Source: Hordeum vulgare subsp. vulgare
Lineage: Eukaryota > Streptophyta > Magnoliopsida > Poales > Poaceae
Assembly: GCF_904849725.1 (NCBI RefSeq)
Contig: NC_058520.1
Span: 319,621,186 to 319,685,185, forward strand
Reading direction: 5' to 3'
Length of the DNA: 64,000 nt
Under the pieces are notes generated by a model. The model saw only the letters and a list, made by a program, of their open reading frames with translations. It made no database searches and was not told the DNA's origin. The position numbers and the translations under genes were made by a program. Every line of letters starts with the position of its first letter. Position 1 is the stretch's first letter. This document shows, piece by piece, positions 42,476-52,945 of this stretch.

Positions 42476-42829
42476 GGACCACAATCCTACCGTCCTGCAC
42501 CAGGTGCTCCGCGGCGACGTCCCGCTGCTCCGGCGCAAGGAGGCCGTGCCATGCCGCCCCGTCGTCCCACTGCTCCGGCCTAAGGAGGTTGCGCAGCGCT
42601 GCCCCCTCATCCACCACCGCGCTCTCCTCCATCACCGTGCCCTCCTCCTCCCCAAGACTCCCTCCTTCACCATCGCGCCGCCCCTCCTCCACCACTACCG
42701 CTTCCAACCAGCGCACCGCCTCCTCCCCGCGCCCCATCCTCCTCTATGGTTGTCCTCCCTGCGCCGTCCTCATCGCCCGTCCGCCCCCTCCCGTGAGTCC
42801 CTATTTTTTTCCTTTTTCGTATAATTTGT
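42476..42829 (+). other. C-rich leader block of CA
   Basis: CTCC/CACC-rich DNA with an open frame ending in a GTGAGT splice-donor-like site near 42791. It corresponds in position and composition to the 18740-19060 block of C1. It encodes Pro/Arg/Ser-rich peptides only. Possibly a first exon or an untranslated leader. Confidence 0.45.
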
Positions 42830-43062
42830 TATTTAGGTTAGTTAGGTTAGTTGTTAATTACCTACTGTTAATTAGGTTAGTTAGGTTACTTGTTAGTGGT
42901 AATGCCCATTCAAATTTTGGATCTTGTTCGTGTTAGTTGTTAGTTTGTAGGTTAGTTAATTAGTAGATTTAGTGGTAGTTTAGTTAGTTGCTACATTTTT
43001 TTTAGTTAGTTGGTAGTTTAGTTAGTTGTTATATTTAGTTAGTTAATTAGTAGATTTTTTGT
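42830..43062 (+). repeat. TTAGTTAG/GTTAGTTAGG-rich stretch
   Basis: Irregular repeats of TTAGTTAGTTG and TTAATTAGTAGATTTAGTGG. They resume at 43825-43965 on the other side of the RNase H fragment, so the fragment was inserted into this stretch. Confidence 0.6.
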
Positions 43063-43824
43063 ACCCAAGGCCCGACAGCAGACAAGTTTCACTACGAAGC
43101 TCCCCTACACTTACCCTAGCTAGCTTATGCACGGCCATATTACCCGAACGACAAATCCAATTGACCTTGAACTCAGTGAAAGAATTAAGCATTGTCTTGA
43201 TATATTTTACCCAAGGCCCGACAGAAGACAAGTTCCTATCTGGATGATTAACCGTCACAACTAGTGCCCTGCTATCTAGTTCCAAATGTGCTCGTTGGAT
43301 GTTAGGACCAACAGCCACCTATAGTGCCCTTCTGCACGCCAATGCTTCTACCACTTCAGGATCAGCAATGCCTGGGAAGAAATGGCTAACTACGGACAAG
43401 AATATCGCATTATGATCCCGAAATACTGCCCCACCACCACCGTTTGTTCCTTGGTTCGAGACCGCGCCATAGGAGTTTATTTTTACCCATCCATTGACAG
43501 GAGGCTCCCATTTCTGGATAGTTTTTGGCTCCGGCTGTGACACCCTTGTCTCGTTCGCTGCTTTCCAATCTGACAGATGCACCTTCAGAGAATCTATTAT
43601 TTCATGTGGCTGTTGCGGCTTCCGCCCCTCCCTTGTGTTGTTTCTGGTGAGCCATAGCCCGTAAGTAGCCTGTAGCATGCGCTCCTTCTCATGGTCAGCA
43701 GCGACAGCGACCATTCAAGCAACCAAGATGAGAGAGCCTTCTGGGAGGTCAAATTAACAGGTGTACTAGCCACCATCACACCCAACTCCTCTTTCATCAG
43801 TTGCCAGAATGTGAGCGAGTGTTG
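43043..43824 (-). pseudogene. LINE-type RNase H fragment (RVT_3 family)
   Basis: On the minus strand: ATYGLWLTRNNTREGRK, then WEPPVNGWVKINSYGAVSNQ, then GGGGAVFRDHNAIFLSVVSH, then DPEVVEALACRRAL. A TAG at 43319-43321 follows, and in the same frame AVGPNIQRAHLELDSRALVV, GPWVKYIKTMLNSFTEFKVN and RSGNMAVHKLARVSV. This is the RNase H-like domain found at the C terminus of plant LINE polyproteins and as free genes. The first catalytic Asp (usual W-V-K-x-N-x-D-G-A) is Tyr here. A 23-base word around CCCAAGGCCCGACAG occurs at 43067 and again at 43212. The fragment is non-functional. Confidence 0.8.
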
Positions 43825-44029
43825 ACTAGTGGTAGATTCTGTTAATTAGTAGATTTAGTAGGTTGTTTAGTGGTAGATTATCTTTTGTTAATTAGTGGTA
43901 GCTATATTCTTTTTTAGTTACTTAGTGGTAGATTCTGTAGGTTAGTTTATTAGTGGGAGGTTAAATTAACCGGTGCACTATGTTGTGGTGTGTTTGCTTC
44001 CACCGGAAAAACAGTGAAATTTTGAAACA
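43825..44029 (+). repeat. TTAG-rich stretch, continued
   Basis: The same kind of sequence as 42830-43062 (GTGGTAGATTCTGTTAATTA). No gene is seen. Confidence 0.5.
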
Positions 44030-44101
44030 TCCCTGTCAACCATAATATTCTCAGCAACCCCCGACGCCACTCACCCTCGACCCCCGACCCCCTACCAGGA
44101 C
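44030..44101. repeat. CGACCCCCGACGCC minisatellite, left part
   Basis: Degenerate repeats of ACCCCCGACGCCA run up to the start of X2 and resume after it (48575-48690). X2 is inserted in this array. Confidence 0.65.
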
Positions 44102-44664
44102 TGTGACAGCCCGATGCCGACATTCGAGAAGATTCCCCTTTTACTTTCCGTTTTCGTGGTGTGTCTATTTTCTTTTGTCGCATCATCATCGCATCATGCG
44201 CATCATCAACATTGCATCGGCATATCCGTGCCGCCAGTTTTCAAAAGTTGCATCCGTTGTTAGTTGCCGGCTCTCGTCGTTGTCCGTTCTGAGCCCGACC
44301 TCACACGCACGCGCCCGCGGCACCATCAAAACCCTGTTTTAAAAGTGTGTTGAAAACTTTCTCTGATTGGGGTGAGATTTGACGTGCGGTGTTATTTCAA
44401 TATTGCTAGGCCGCAAGTCAAATTTCGTCGCGATCGGAGACCGTCTGGTACCCGAACGGTCGACCGTAGGGACACCGTCTTCGGTTATTCGTCGGACGTT
44501 TGTCGGTGTTTTAAAATTCGTTGCCGCGCTGCCCGTTCCCCCTCTCATCTCCGCATATTCCCTCTACACAGCCGCTCGCCCATTCCCGCGTGCGGAATCG
44601 TCCGAATCTGACCGCCCGTTTGGATCCGGAACGAAATTCCGGCTAACCTAGCCCCATTTTTCTC

Positions 44665-44672
44665 TATAAATA
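44665..44672 (+). promoter_or_regulatory. TATA box of X2
   Basis: TATAAATA in TTTCTCTATAAATACCCC, ahead of a G/C-rich leader (44700-45035) that ends at AAGGTGAGTAA, a good splice-donor match near 45030. Confidence 0.55.
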
Positions 44673-44699
44673 CCCCTCCATCATATTTTTAGACAGCCC

Positions 44700-45035
44700 C
44701 CTCTCCCCTGCATGGAAAACCGTGCTAACCCTAGCCTCCCGCGCCCTCTCTGTCCTCCCCTCGGTCCCTCAGCCGCCGCCAGGGGCCGCCGAGCCCAGAT
44801 CGCGCCCAGGAAGGCCCATCCGCCGCCGCCGGCGCCCTGTGTCTCCCAGCCCGAGGAGCTTCGTGCTCCCGAGCGCCCCTCGCTGGAGCCTTGTCCGTGC
44901 CCGCTGCCGTCACCGGTTGGTGCCTCGCCCTCCTGCCAGCTCCGCCTCGCCCCAGCTAGGTCTCGGCCCACTGCTTCCCCGCCGGCCCACCTTGATGCAG
45001 CCTCCCAACCGACCCAAGTGGCCTCCTCCAAGGTG
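44700..45035 (+). other. G/C-rich leader of X2
   Basis: A short Pro/Arg/Ala-rich frame (44712-45101) with no recognised domain. Its translation does not visibly match the X1 leader. Probably an untranslated leader. Confidence 0.35.
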
Positions 45036-48000
45036 AGTAATCCCCGCCCGTGGCGATTTATTCTATGTTGCGCCCACCTGTGCGGCCCATTAGCTCTTTA
45101 GGTTTTTTTTGAATTATTTAAAAATTTCAGAAAAATAGTCGATATTAACTCGTCTGTAGTTTAATAACCGTAAGTCAGTTTGAGGCATGCAGTATATGGT
45201 TTTCACGTAGTTTTACGCGTATAACCCGTTTATAAAACTTGCATAATTATTTGACGTTGTTTGACGTGTCGAATGCATAGATTAGCGTGTTGTCTAGATA
45301 GGATAGACGCTGTATTTATTTTTCACGCAAGACCGGGTTGCTCGTATGCCATAGATAAAATGCCCATGTTTTAGGAACCTATTTTCCATGTATTTTAGAG
45401 CGGTCATTGGTATTTTTGCGTGTAGGGTTTGCCGCTAGTTTATTTTTCCGTGTATAGGTTATTATCCCGCGTTTATGTGTGGCATTATTTGTGTGTTCAA
45501 CCCCACATATTTTATATGTTTGGGATTTTTCTGTGCAATTAGTTTTATCATTAGAGCAAGTTAGTTCGCGCGATATTTTGCCGTGACGCCCTTTTGTTTA
45601 ATTCGTAGGATTTATTCCGTGCTTCGTTTGAAGGAGTTGTCAACTAGAGAGTTGTTCTTGGATGTTTACTCTAGCCCCTGGTATTTTTGCTTACAATAGA
45701 AATGCATATTTAAGTGTGCTTTGATTGCCCTCAAGTTGCTAGAAATAGTGCTGATTTGGAGGAGCTGAAATATTTCTAAGTCTGGAATCTGTTATATTTT
45801 TGTTGATGTCTTGTCTTGCTTCTATGTTGTGACCTGTAGCTCTTTTGAGGTTGGTCCAATGGAGTTAGTTGTAGACCTTCTGTTTCTCTAGCATGCTGTG
45901 AATTTTCAAGCCATTTGGAGTCCTGTAGCTATAGGTTTTGCTGCTGTCAATATGCTTTCAGACCGAAAACTGCACTTCCATGAGGTGTTATTTTCACTAA
46001 TTCTGAAATAGTGTGTGGGAAGCCATTTTGTGACTTCTTTTCCTAGTGATCCATGATGCCATGCTAGTTGTTGTTAGTTGTTTGTTGTAGTGCTTCTTGC
46101 CCTCTTTCGTTTCATGCCTTGCTTGCCTTTATTTGATTTGAGTAGCTCGTAGTTGTGGGGCGTAGAAAATGCTATGTGGCTGATTTTGGCAAATTGTAGT
46201 GATTTCTTGTTTTGCTTGTAGTTGTTGAACCGTAGCTCCGATTTGACCGTTCCCTGCATGAAACTTGCTTAGAAACTTGTGTATTTTCATTTTATTTTGC
46301 TGGTTGTACGTTTTGAAGTGCTCGTGACCGTCGTTGCACACATATTGCATCCATGCCATCATATCTTGCGGTGCTTGTAACTTTTGATCCGTAGCTCAGT
46401 TGGAGATGTTCTTTATGTGTAGATTGCTTGAAATGACGCGTAGAATCACGTGAACCTATTTTTTTTGTTTTTTAACAACTAATTAAATGTGTTAGTTTAG
46501 ATCTGGAGAGAATTGTAAATTAACATGTGAGGTCGTTTCGGAGATGCTATATGTCATTTCCGGCCTCATTTAAAATGCCTAGATAGGTAGTTTAATTACG
46601 CTTCACCTCTTCCATGTTTAACCACATTTAATATTTCCGTGTATTTAAACGGTATAGAACTAATGTGTAGTGTTTGATTGTGTGAATTGTCATGCCGTGA
46701 CTTGCGTGTACTCAGCTGCTCATGCATCATATCTGTTGTACATCATGTGGTGAATATCGTGTGTTGATGCTTTTTCCGGTTTTCCCCGTCTCGATAGAGT
46801 TCCGCAAGCATGTCGGATGTCAGGTCCCGTTCGACTACGTCGGTTCATCTGCTTCACGGAGTCATTCTTCTTCCAAGCGGGATCTCAGGCAAGATAACCA
46901 TTTCCCCAGATACCATTACTATCATTACCATGCTAGTTTTTATCGCTTCTATCGATTATGTCTTGTTGCCTACCACATGTTAAATATCAGCCTCTCAACA
47001 ATGCCATGAAAACCTTCAACCTGTTCAACCTAGCAAACCACTGATTGGCTATGTTACTGCTTGCTTAACTCTGTTGATAGCGTTGCTAGTTGCAGGTGCA
47101 TTGCTTCCATGTGAAAACATGGGTTCCTTGTTATATCACCCTATTAAATGCTATTTAATTTAATGCACCTACATACTTGGTAAAAGGTGGAAGGCTCGGC
47201 CTTTCTAGCCTGGTGTTTTGTTCCAGCTTTGCCCCCTTAGTTTCGGCTACCGGTGTTATGTTCCATAATTGAGTGCTCCTAACACGATCGGGGTTGTTAT
47301 GGGGACCCCCTTGATAATTCGTTTTAGATTAAAGCTTGTCTGGCAAGGCCCAACATTGGTACTACATTTGCCCAACATAAAAATTCTGATAATTTGAAAT
47401 GCATAGGGAGTTAGCGGTACCCGAGGAGTAATTCTACATAATACAGGTAGGGCCAGTGCTGATGGTGCTGGTCCAAAACAGAGCACTGTGTGGGGCCACC
47501 GCGAGGAAACTCGAGGTTTGGCACTCGTACACTTCGCTTATACGTCGTGTCCTGAGAACGAGATATGCGGCTCGTATAGGGATCATCGACACGCCCGACG
47601 GCCTTGCTGGATTAGTTTTACCTTTGACGAGATATCTTGTGCATCGGGATTCCAGTGATGCTTTGAGTAATCTCAGAGTTGAGGTTTTCCAATAGGGAAT
47701 CCGACGAGATCGCGAGCTTCGTGATTGAGGTTTTCTATGCGGCTTGTGGTAATTTGTGATGGAGTAGTTGGAGCACGCCTGCACGGTTAAATATTTCGGA
47801 AAGTCATGCCCGCGGTTATGTGGCAACGTGGAAACTTTGTTTAACACTGGTTCTAGATAACTTGAAGTTAACTTAATTAAAACTTGCTAACTGTGTGCGT
47901 AACCGTGACAGTCTCTTTCGTGAGTTCCTTCTCCGATCGAGGACACGGTGGGGTTATGTCTGACGTAGGTAGGTGTTCAGGATCATTCATTTGATCAACA

Positions 48001-48574
48001 GTAGTTCACGTCCGCTATGCGTAGATCTTCCCCCTCTTATTTCTTGTACTCGTAAGTTAGGCACCAAATATATGCTTAGCCGCTGCTGCAACCTCACCAA
48101 TTAACCATACCTCACCTATTAAGCTTCGCTAGTCTTGATACCTTTGGAAATGAGATTGCTGAGTCCCCTGTGGCTCACAGATTACTACACACGAGTTGCA
48201 GGTACAGGTAAAGGTTACTCGACGCGAGCGCGTTGATTGTTCATTTGGAGTTGCTTCTTCTTCTTCTTCTTCATCGATCTAGGATGGGTTCCAGGCCGGC
48301 ATCCTGGGATAGCAAGGATGGACGTCGTGCTTATTTTTCTCGTTTGTTTTCGTCCGTAGTCGGACCCTGCTCTTACTCTTGATGATTATGTAATGTACAG
48401 AGGTGACTCTGATGTAGCTTGTGGCGAGTGTAAGCCAATTCTATATATACATCTCTTCTTTTCAGTACATGTACTTGTAACGATATCCATTCTTGCGACA
48501 CGACAAGATGCGCTGCTATCCCTAACGACGCCTTCGTGCCAAATTGAGGATAGGGTCGCATCTTGGGCGTGACA
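45036..48574. other. A/T-rich body of X2
   Basis: Intron-like A/T-rich DNA to about 46500, then blocks shared with X1. No gene is seen. Confidence 0.5.
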
Positions 48575-48690
48575 CCGACCCCCGACGCCATTGACCCCCA
48601 ACTCCCGAGCCCTGACACCTCTTCGGCCTCTTGTTGACCGAAAAGACCCCAACCCCCGACGCCAGTGACGCTCGACCCCCGACAACACTA
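48575..48690. repeat. CGACCCCCGACGCC minisatellite, right part
   Basis: Continuation of the array at 44030-44101: CCGACCCCCGACGCCATTGA, ACCCCAACCCCCGACGCCAG and relatives. Confidence 0.65.
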
Positions 48691-48778
48691 ACCCACATAG
48701 TTATGAGTTAGGTCACATAGTTATGTTAGTTATAAAAACATCATATTTGTGTTGATCATGTGAATTTCAATGTGCAGT

Positions 48779-48830
48779 TTTTCGACGACCTCCACGTGCG
48801 TTGGACGAGCTCCGCCCTTGCGTTTGTTGG
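48779..48830 (+). other. Candidate small exon of the CA transposase gene
   Basis: TTTTTCGACGACCTCCACGT... sits between AATGTGCAG and GTTG/GTGAGC, good acceptor and donor matches. It encodes about 17 residues (FDDLHVRWTSSALAFV). It may be an upstream exon of the TNP2-type gene. Confidence 0.35.
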
Positions 48831-48949
48831 TGAGCACAAATGACTTCTCCTCCTACCACCTTAATTTGCTCTGTCCCGGTCTTCGTGCCGATGAAACTTG
48901 CTAGCTATAGGTTTCTTCAATCATGAGTATGTGTGACCAATATGTGTCT

Positions 48950-49020
48950 CCCCTTCGAAAGGGCGACATCTATAAATATGCATTTATTTGCATATTTATA
49001 GCCGCCATCCTTTCGAATTG
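48950..49020. repeat. Short foldback upstream of the CA transposase
   Basis: CGAAAGGGCGACATCTATAA...TGCA pairs with TGCATATTTATAGCCGCCAT...CTTTCG. The centre TATAAATATGCA...TGCATATTTATA is a perfect palindrome arm pair. The equivalent in C1 is at 17497-17560. Confidence 0.75.
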
Positions 49021-49041
49021 TCCAACATTATCCATGGACAG

Positions 49042-49260
49042 CCCGAGTATGTGTAGATTGGGTTCATTTTCCCGTATGTTGTGCTCTGGATCCGATGCAG
49101 AATTTCGTTAGTGCCTCCCTGTTGTTCTCCGGGTACACATCCTCTCTGATTATTGCCAAGACGTGTATTAGGAGAACAACGGGGAGGTTCTTCCGAAATC
49201 CTGCGTCGCATCTGGAGCATAGCATGGGAAAACGAACCCAATCTACACATACTTGGGTGG
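49042..49260. repeat. Long inverted repeat upstream of the CA transposase
   Basis: CCCGAGTATGTGTAGATTGG at 49042 pairs with CCAATCTACACATACTTGGG-type sequence ending at 49260. Inner parts (TGTTGTTCTCC / GGAGAACAACG) also pair. The arms are about 97 bases with a short loop. The equivalent in C1 is at 17254-17472. Confidence 0.82.
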
Positions 49261-49393
49261 GATTAGGACCTATCTTTACCTATTAACGTGTAGGTTGCAT
49301 GGACGTAATAAAACTAACAAACTTGATTGGCGTATGAATATAGATGATGAATTATATATTTATTCCATGTGCCCCCATAGGTAGCTAGGCAAC

Positions 49394-50950
49394 ATGAGTG
49401 ATCGTGCTTGGATGTACACTGGTCACCCTAGTCAGAAAGACATGACCCATGAATGGTTAATAAAAACCAGGGGGTTTGTGAGAGCCGTATTTGCAAATGG
49501 CCAACAAAAAAGATGGTGCCCGTGTCCCAACTACGACAACGGGAAAAAGCAGACAGAGTTTGAAATGGGTAAACACCTGCAGAAGTGGGGTTTTACGCCT
49601 AATTATACGGTGTGAACTTTTCATGGCGAGTCTGACCAACGTGCCAGAGGTGAGGTGATTTGTCGTCGCACCGACGAGCATGGTACCGGGATTGAAGACA
49701 TGGTGCAAGACTTTGATGATGCTCGGGATTCGGACGATGAGATGGAGGAATCTGCAAAGGCCTTATATCAAATGTTGGAGTCTTCAAAACTTCCTTTCCA
49801 CGAGCAGACTGAACTTTGTCAACTGGATGCCATCGCGCAAGTAATGGCTCTGAAGGCTCAATTCAACCTAGGCAGATAATACTACGATGCGATGATGACG
49901 ATATTTGGATGCTTTCTACCCAAAGGCCATGTACCGGTACCTGTCAGAGAAAATCCTCCGTGTACTTAAGATGCCCTATGAGAAGATACATGCCTATGAG
50001 AATGGATGTGCCTTATTTAGGCTTGAGTAAGCGGCCTTGAACTATTGCCCCATTGGCAATACTTCCAGGTATATTGTGGTAGACCAAAATCCCCATTAGT
50101 GTTCTTCGGTATCTGCCAATCGTACCAAGACTTCAACGTCTTTTCATGGTCGAAGAGACGGCTAGACAGATGACATGGCACAAATTGGGCAAAAGAACTG
50201 AACTAGATGCGGATGGGAACAAGATGTTGGTACACACTTCAGATGGTTTTGCGTGGAGGCACTTCAATGCATTACATAAGGATAAATTGGAAGATCCAAG
50301 GCAACCTAGAGTTGCCATCAGCACGGATGGGTTCAATGTGTATGGTATGACGGCAGCACAATACAGTTGTTGGCCAGTATTTGTTATTCTACTAAATTTG
50401 CCACCCGGAGAGGTTATGAAAAGAAAGAACATTTTCCTGACGTTGATAATTTTAGGGCCCAACTATCCGGGGAAAAATATGAATGTTTACATGTAGCAGC
50501 TTAAGGATGAGTTGCAAGAAGCCTGGGATAATGGGATCAAGACCTAAGACGTGGCTACGAAAACAAATTTCAAAATGCATGTGTGGTACATGTACTCGAC
50601 GCATGATTATCCGGCGTTTGCGCTATTCGTTGGCTAGTGTGTGCATGGAAGGTTCCCGTGCACCACATGCAAAGCAGCTCTTCAGTTCCGTTGGTTGCAG
50701 GCTGGTCGCAAGTATTCTTGCTTCGACATGCATAGACAATTCCTGGATCCTGCCCATAAGTTCAGAAAAGACAAGAAGAATTTCATCAAAGGTAGATTTG
50801 TCAAAAACACTGCACCAGTTGCGTTGACAGGCCAACAGACCCTTGATCAGTTAAACGCTCTCGAGCCTGATCCTTTGCGTCCATGATACTTGAAAGGGTA
50901 TAACACGGAACACGCTCGACTCATAAGTCATGCTTATGGGATCCACCTAA
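49394..50950 (+). pseudogene. TNP2-type transposase of CA, truncated
   Basis: Start: ATG at 49394. A Transpos_assoc domain comes first (DRAWMYTGHPSQKDMTHEWL, then CPCPNYDNGKK), with a stop near 49613; the usual second Cys-x-x-Cys partner is altered. EDMVQDFDDARDSDDEMEES follows, then after a shift the core: MVEETARQMTWHKLGKRTEL, PRVAISTDGFNVYGM, YSCWPVFVILLNLPPGE. Another shift and stop lead to MYSTHDYPAFALFV, CVHGRFPCTTCKAALQFRWL and LDQLNALEPDPLRP. The D of STDGF and of HDYPA are candidates for catalytic acids of the TNP2 family. At about 50940 the gene joins straight to a GACATAATTAGC repeat, so DUF4218 and DUF4216 are deleted. Confidence 0.85.
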
Positions 50951-50964
50951 ATGACATAATTAGC

Positions 50965-50967
50965 TTA
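50965..50967 (+). repeat. Left TTA target-site duplication of CB
   Basis: TTA precedes CACTACTAGG and recurs at 55094-55096. Confidence 0.88.
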
Positions 50968-51002
50968 CACTACTAGGAAAAGGGCTATAGATGAAATAGA
51001 TA

Positions 51003-51442
51003 CTAATGGTGCACCATACAAGCCGTGCGCCACTACTATATAGTAATGGCGCACCATGTCAGGTGTGCCATTAGTGTGGTGGATACTAATGGCGCACCAC
51101 ACTCTCGGTGCGCCACTACTATATTTTTTCTATTTTTATTTTTTTGCAAAACTACTAATGGCGCACCAGCACCTGGTGCGCCATTGGTAACCTGGTTACT
51201 AATGGCGCATCTGTTAGTTGTGCGCCACTACTATAAAAAATTGGTTTTTTTTTTGCAAACTACTAATGGCGCACCAAAACTAGTGCGCCATTAGTAACAA
51301 GTGTTACTAATGGCGCATCAGTTGGTGGTGCGCCACTACTAATATTTTTTTTACATAACTACTAATGGCGCACCAGAAGAGGTACGCCATTAGTAACTAG
51401 GGTTACTAATGGCGCATATGTAGGTGGTGCGCCATTAGTAAC
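51003..51442. repeat. Left subterminal array of CB, with alternating orientation
   Basis: ACTAATGGCGCACC and its complement GGTGCGCCA(T/C)TAGT alternate about every 20-40 bases, making a string of small palindromes. This is the expected binding zone for the transposase. Confidence 0.88.
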
Positions 51443-51926
51443 CTCGGACCAGCTAGATATTTTGGACAGCCACCTACCACACTCAGTTTCCCCACTTTCA
51501 TTCTCTCCACCTCCTCCTCCAAGCTTGTCTCGGGTGCCTCCTCCTCCTCACCTCATTTGCATCATAGATTCACCCAAATTAAGTGGTTAAATTACCTTTT
51601 TTGATAGGTAAGTAAGGGGAAAGCTTTTATGTTGTAGATCTACTTTTTTCTCCCTCCAACAATGTGCACATGCACTTTCTATGGCCTAGCTAGATCTACG
51701 TATGTTTGTTGTGTTGCATATGTTTGTGGTGTTGCATATATGTTTGTGTTTGCACGTACCGGTATTTGAAATTCGATAGTTGCCAATATTTTCCCGGAAT
51801 GTTGATTCATTTCCGTTTCGGCAAGAATTTGGCACTATGCATTCTTTTTTGTCCTATTTTTAGGAAAAGTCATGCCAATTTTTTTTTGGTTCTAAAATAT
51901 CGTTTTGCTCTACCCCGCAGGCGACC
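51443..51926 (+). other. CB promoter/leader region with a probable 5' UTR intron
   Basis: A CTCC-rich leader (51490-51560) is followed by GATAG/GTAAGT (51602-51612) and an A/T-rich stretch ending CTACCCCGCAG (about 51921), five bases before the ATG. This looks like a leader intron. No clear TATA box is seen. Confidence 0.5.
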
Positions 51927-52945
51927 ATGGTCCGCATGATGACCGAAGGCATCATGAATAGGTTTTTGAGCTCCGCGAAGGCCGAGATGCTTCAAAAGAA
52001 CGAGACGGAGATAAGATGTCCGTGTCGAAGATGCAAGGTGAAGAGCCTTATGGACCAGGATTCCGTAAAGGTGCGGGACCACCTGCTCTTGCGTGGTTTC
52101 ATGGATGGCTATCGGTGGCAAGGTGATGAAGATGATTATGAAGTTGTCCATGGGGGCTGGGAAAGAAATGAAGAAGGGCATGAGCAAGACAACCGCGGCG
52201 AGGGCGGGCGAGAAGACGAAGAATCTCCAGGACACAGTCATCATGTAGAAGATGCCGGACATGATGACGAGGAAGATGCCGGAGCATACGAAGGGCATGA
52301 TCATGAAGATGAAGATGCCGGAGCAGACGACGATGGACCATCGATGGCCTGGGTGCAGGACCCTCATATTCAAGAGCTGCTTCTCAAGCAGACGGATAAC
52401 GCAAGAGCTGCCGCCCGAGAGAAAGCCAAGCTGGATCAACTAGAGATAGACGCGGTTACTCCATTGTATGAAGGATGCAGGGCTGAGGATACCCGCCTGA
52501 AAGTAACGCTCATGGCTCTGGAGATGAAGGTAAAACACAAAATGACCGACGCAAGCTTCGACGAGAACATGTCATTCTGGCACGAACGTCTTCCCAAGGG
52601 GAACAAGTGCCCGACCAGTTTCGAGGAGGCGAAGAAAATCGTGTGTCCTCTGGATTTACCGCACGTGAAATACCATGTGTGCATGAACAATTGCATCATT
52701 TATCGGGACGAGCACGCGGAGTCTACCATATGTCCGGTGTGCGGCGTCAGTCGATACAAGAAGAGGAAGAAAGCTCCTCGAAAAGTGGTGTGGTACTTTC
52801 CGATCACTCCTCGTCTGGAACGGTATTTCGCGGACCCTAAGGTAGCAAAGCTCCTGCGTTGGCACGTGGATAGGGAGGAGAAAAAGCGAGAAGATGACGG
52901 AAATGATCCGGAGATAAATAAAAAAGACAAGATGCTGCAACCGGT
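51927..52945 (+). CDS. CB ORF1: Transpos_assoc domain plus truncated TNP2 N terminus
   Basis: Start: ATG in GCGACCATGG after a splice acceptor. Residues 1-70 form the transposase-associated zinc-binding-type domain (EIRCPCRRCKV, VRDHLLLRGFMDGYRW). Residues 70-140 are a linker of Asp, Glu, Gly and His. Residues 140-335 are the TNP2 N-terminal part: FDENMSFWHERLPKGNKCPT, EAKKIVCPLDLPHVKYHVCM, CPVCGVSRYKKRKKAPRKVV and WYFPITPRLERYFADPKVAK. The frame stays open to 53081, but after about residue 338 (KDKMLQ) homology moves to another frame, that of ORF2, so the core is deleted. It may retain DNA-binding or multimerisation ability. Confidence 0.82.

Larger units (their letters stand above)
44102..48574 (+). 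repeat. X2: 4.5-kb solo-LTR-like unit
   Basis: It starts TGTGACAGCCCGATG and ends CTTGGGCGTGACA, so both ends have the TG...CA form and even partly mirror each other (TGTCACGCCC read from the right). It aligns by eye with X1 in many blocks. No coding region or primer site lies inside, and the same minisatellite flanks both sides, as expected for a solo LTR. The five bases on each side are AGGAC and CCGAC, sharing three, so the target duplication is only partly supported. I associate the right-hand start with large-LTR Triticeae Gypsy families. Confidence 0.72.

Noticed and set aside
42223..42936. Plus-strand open frame of 237 codons crossing the LTR/CA joint
   Set aside because: It runs across the 42475 breakpoint and has no domain; a chance frame in C-rich DNA.
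42830..43062. Possible interstitial telomere repeat (TTAGG-like)
   Set aside because: Plant telomeres are TTTAGGG; here the words are irregular TTAGTTAG/TTAATTAG and appear in both strands' context of a CACTA leader.
51003..51442. CRISPR-like spaced repeats
   Set aside because: Repeats alternate in orientation, lie inside CACTA terminal repeats with a TTA duplication, and the genome is clearly plant.
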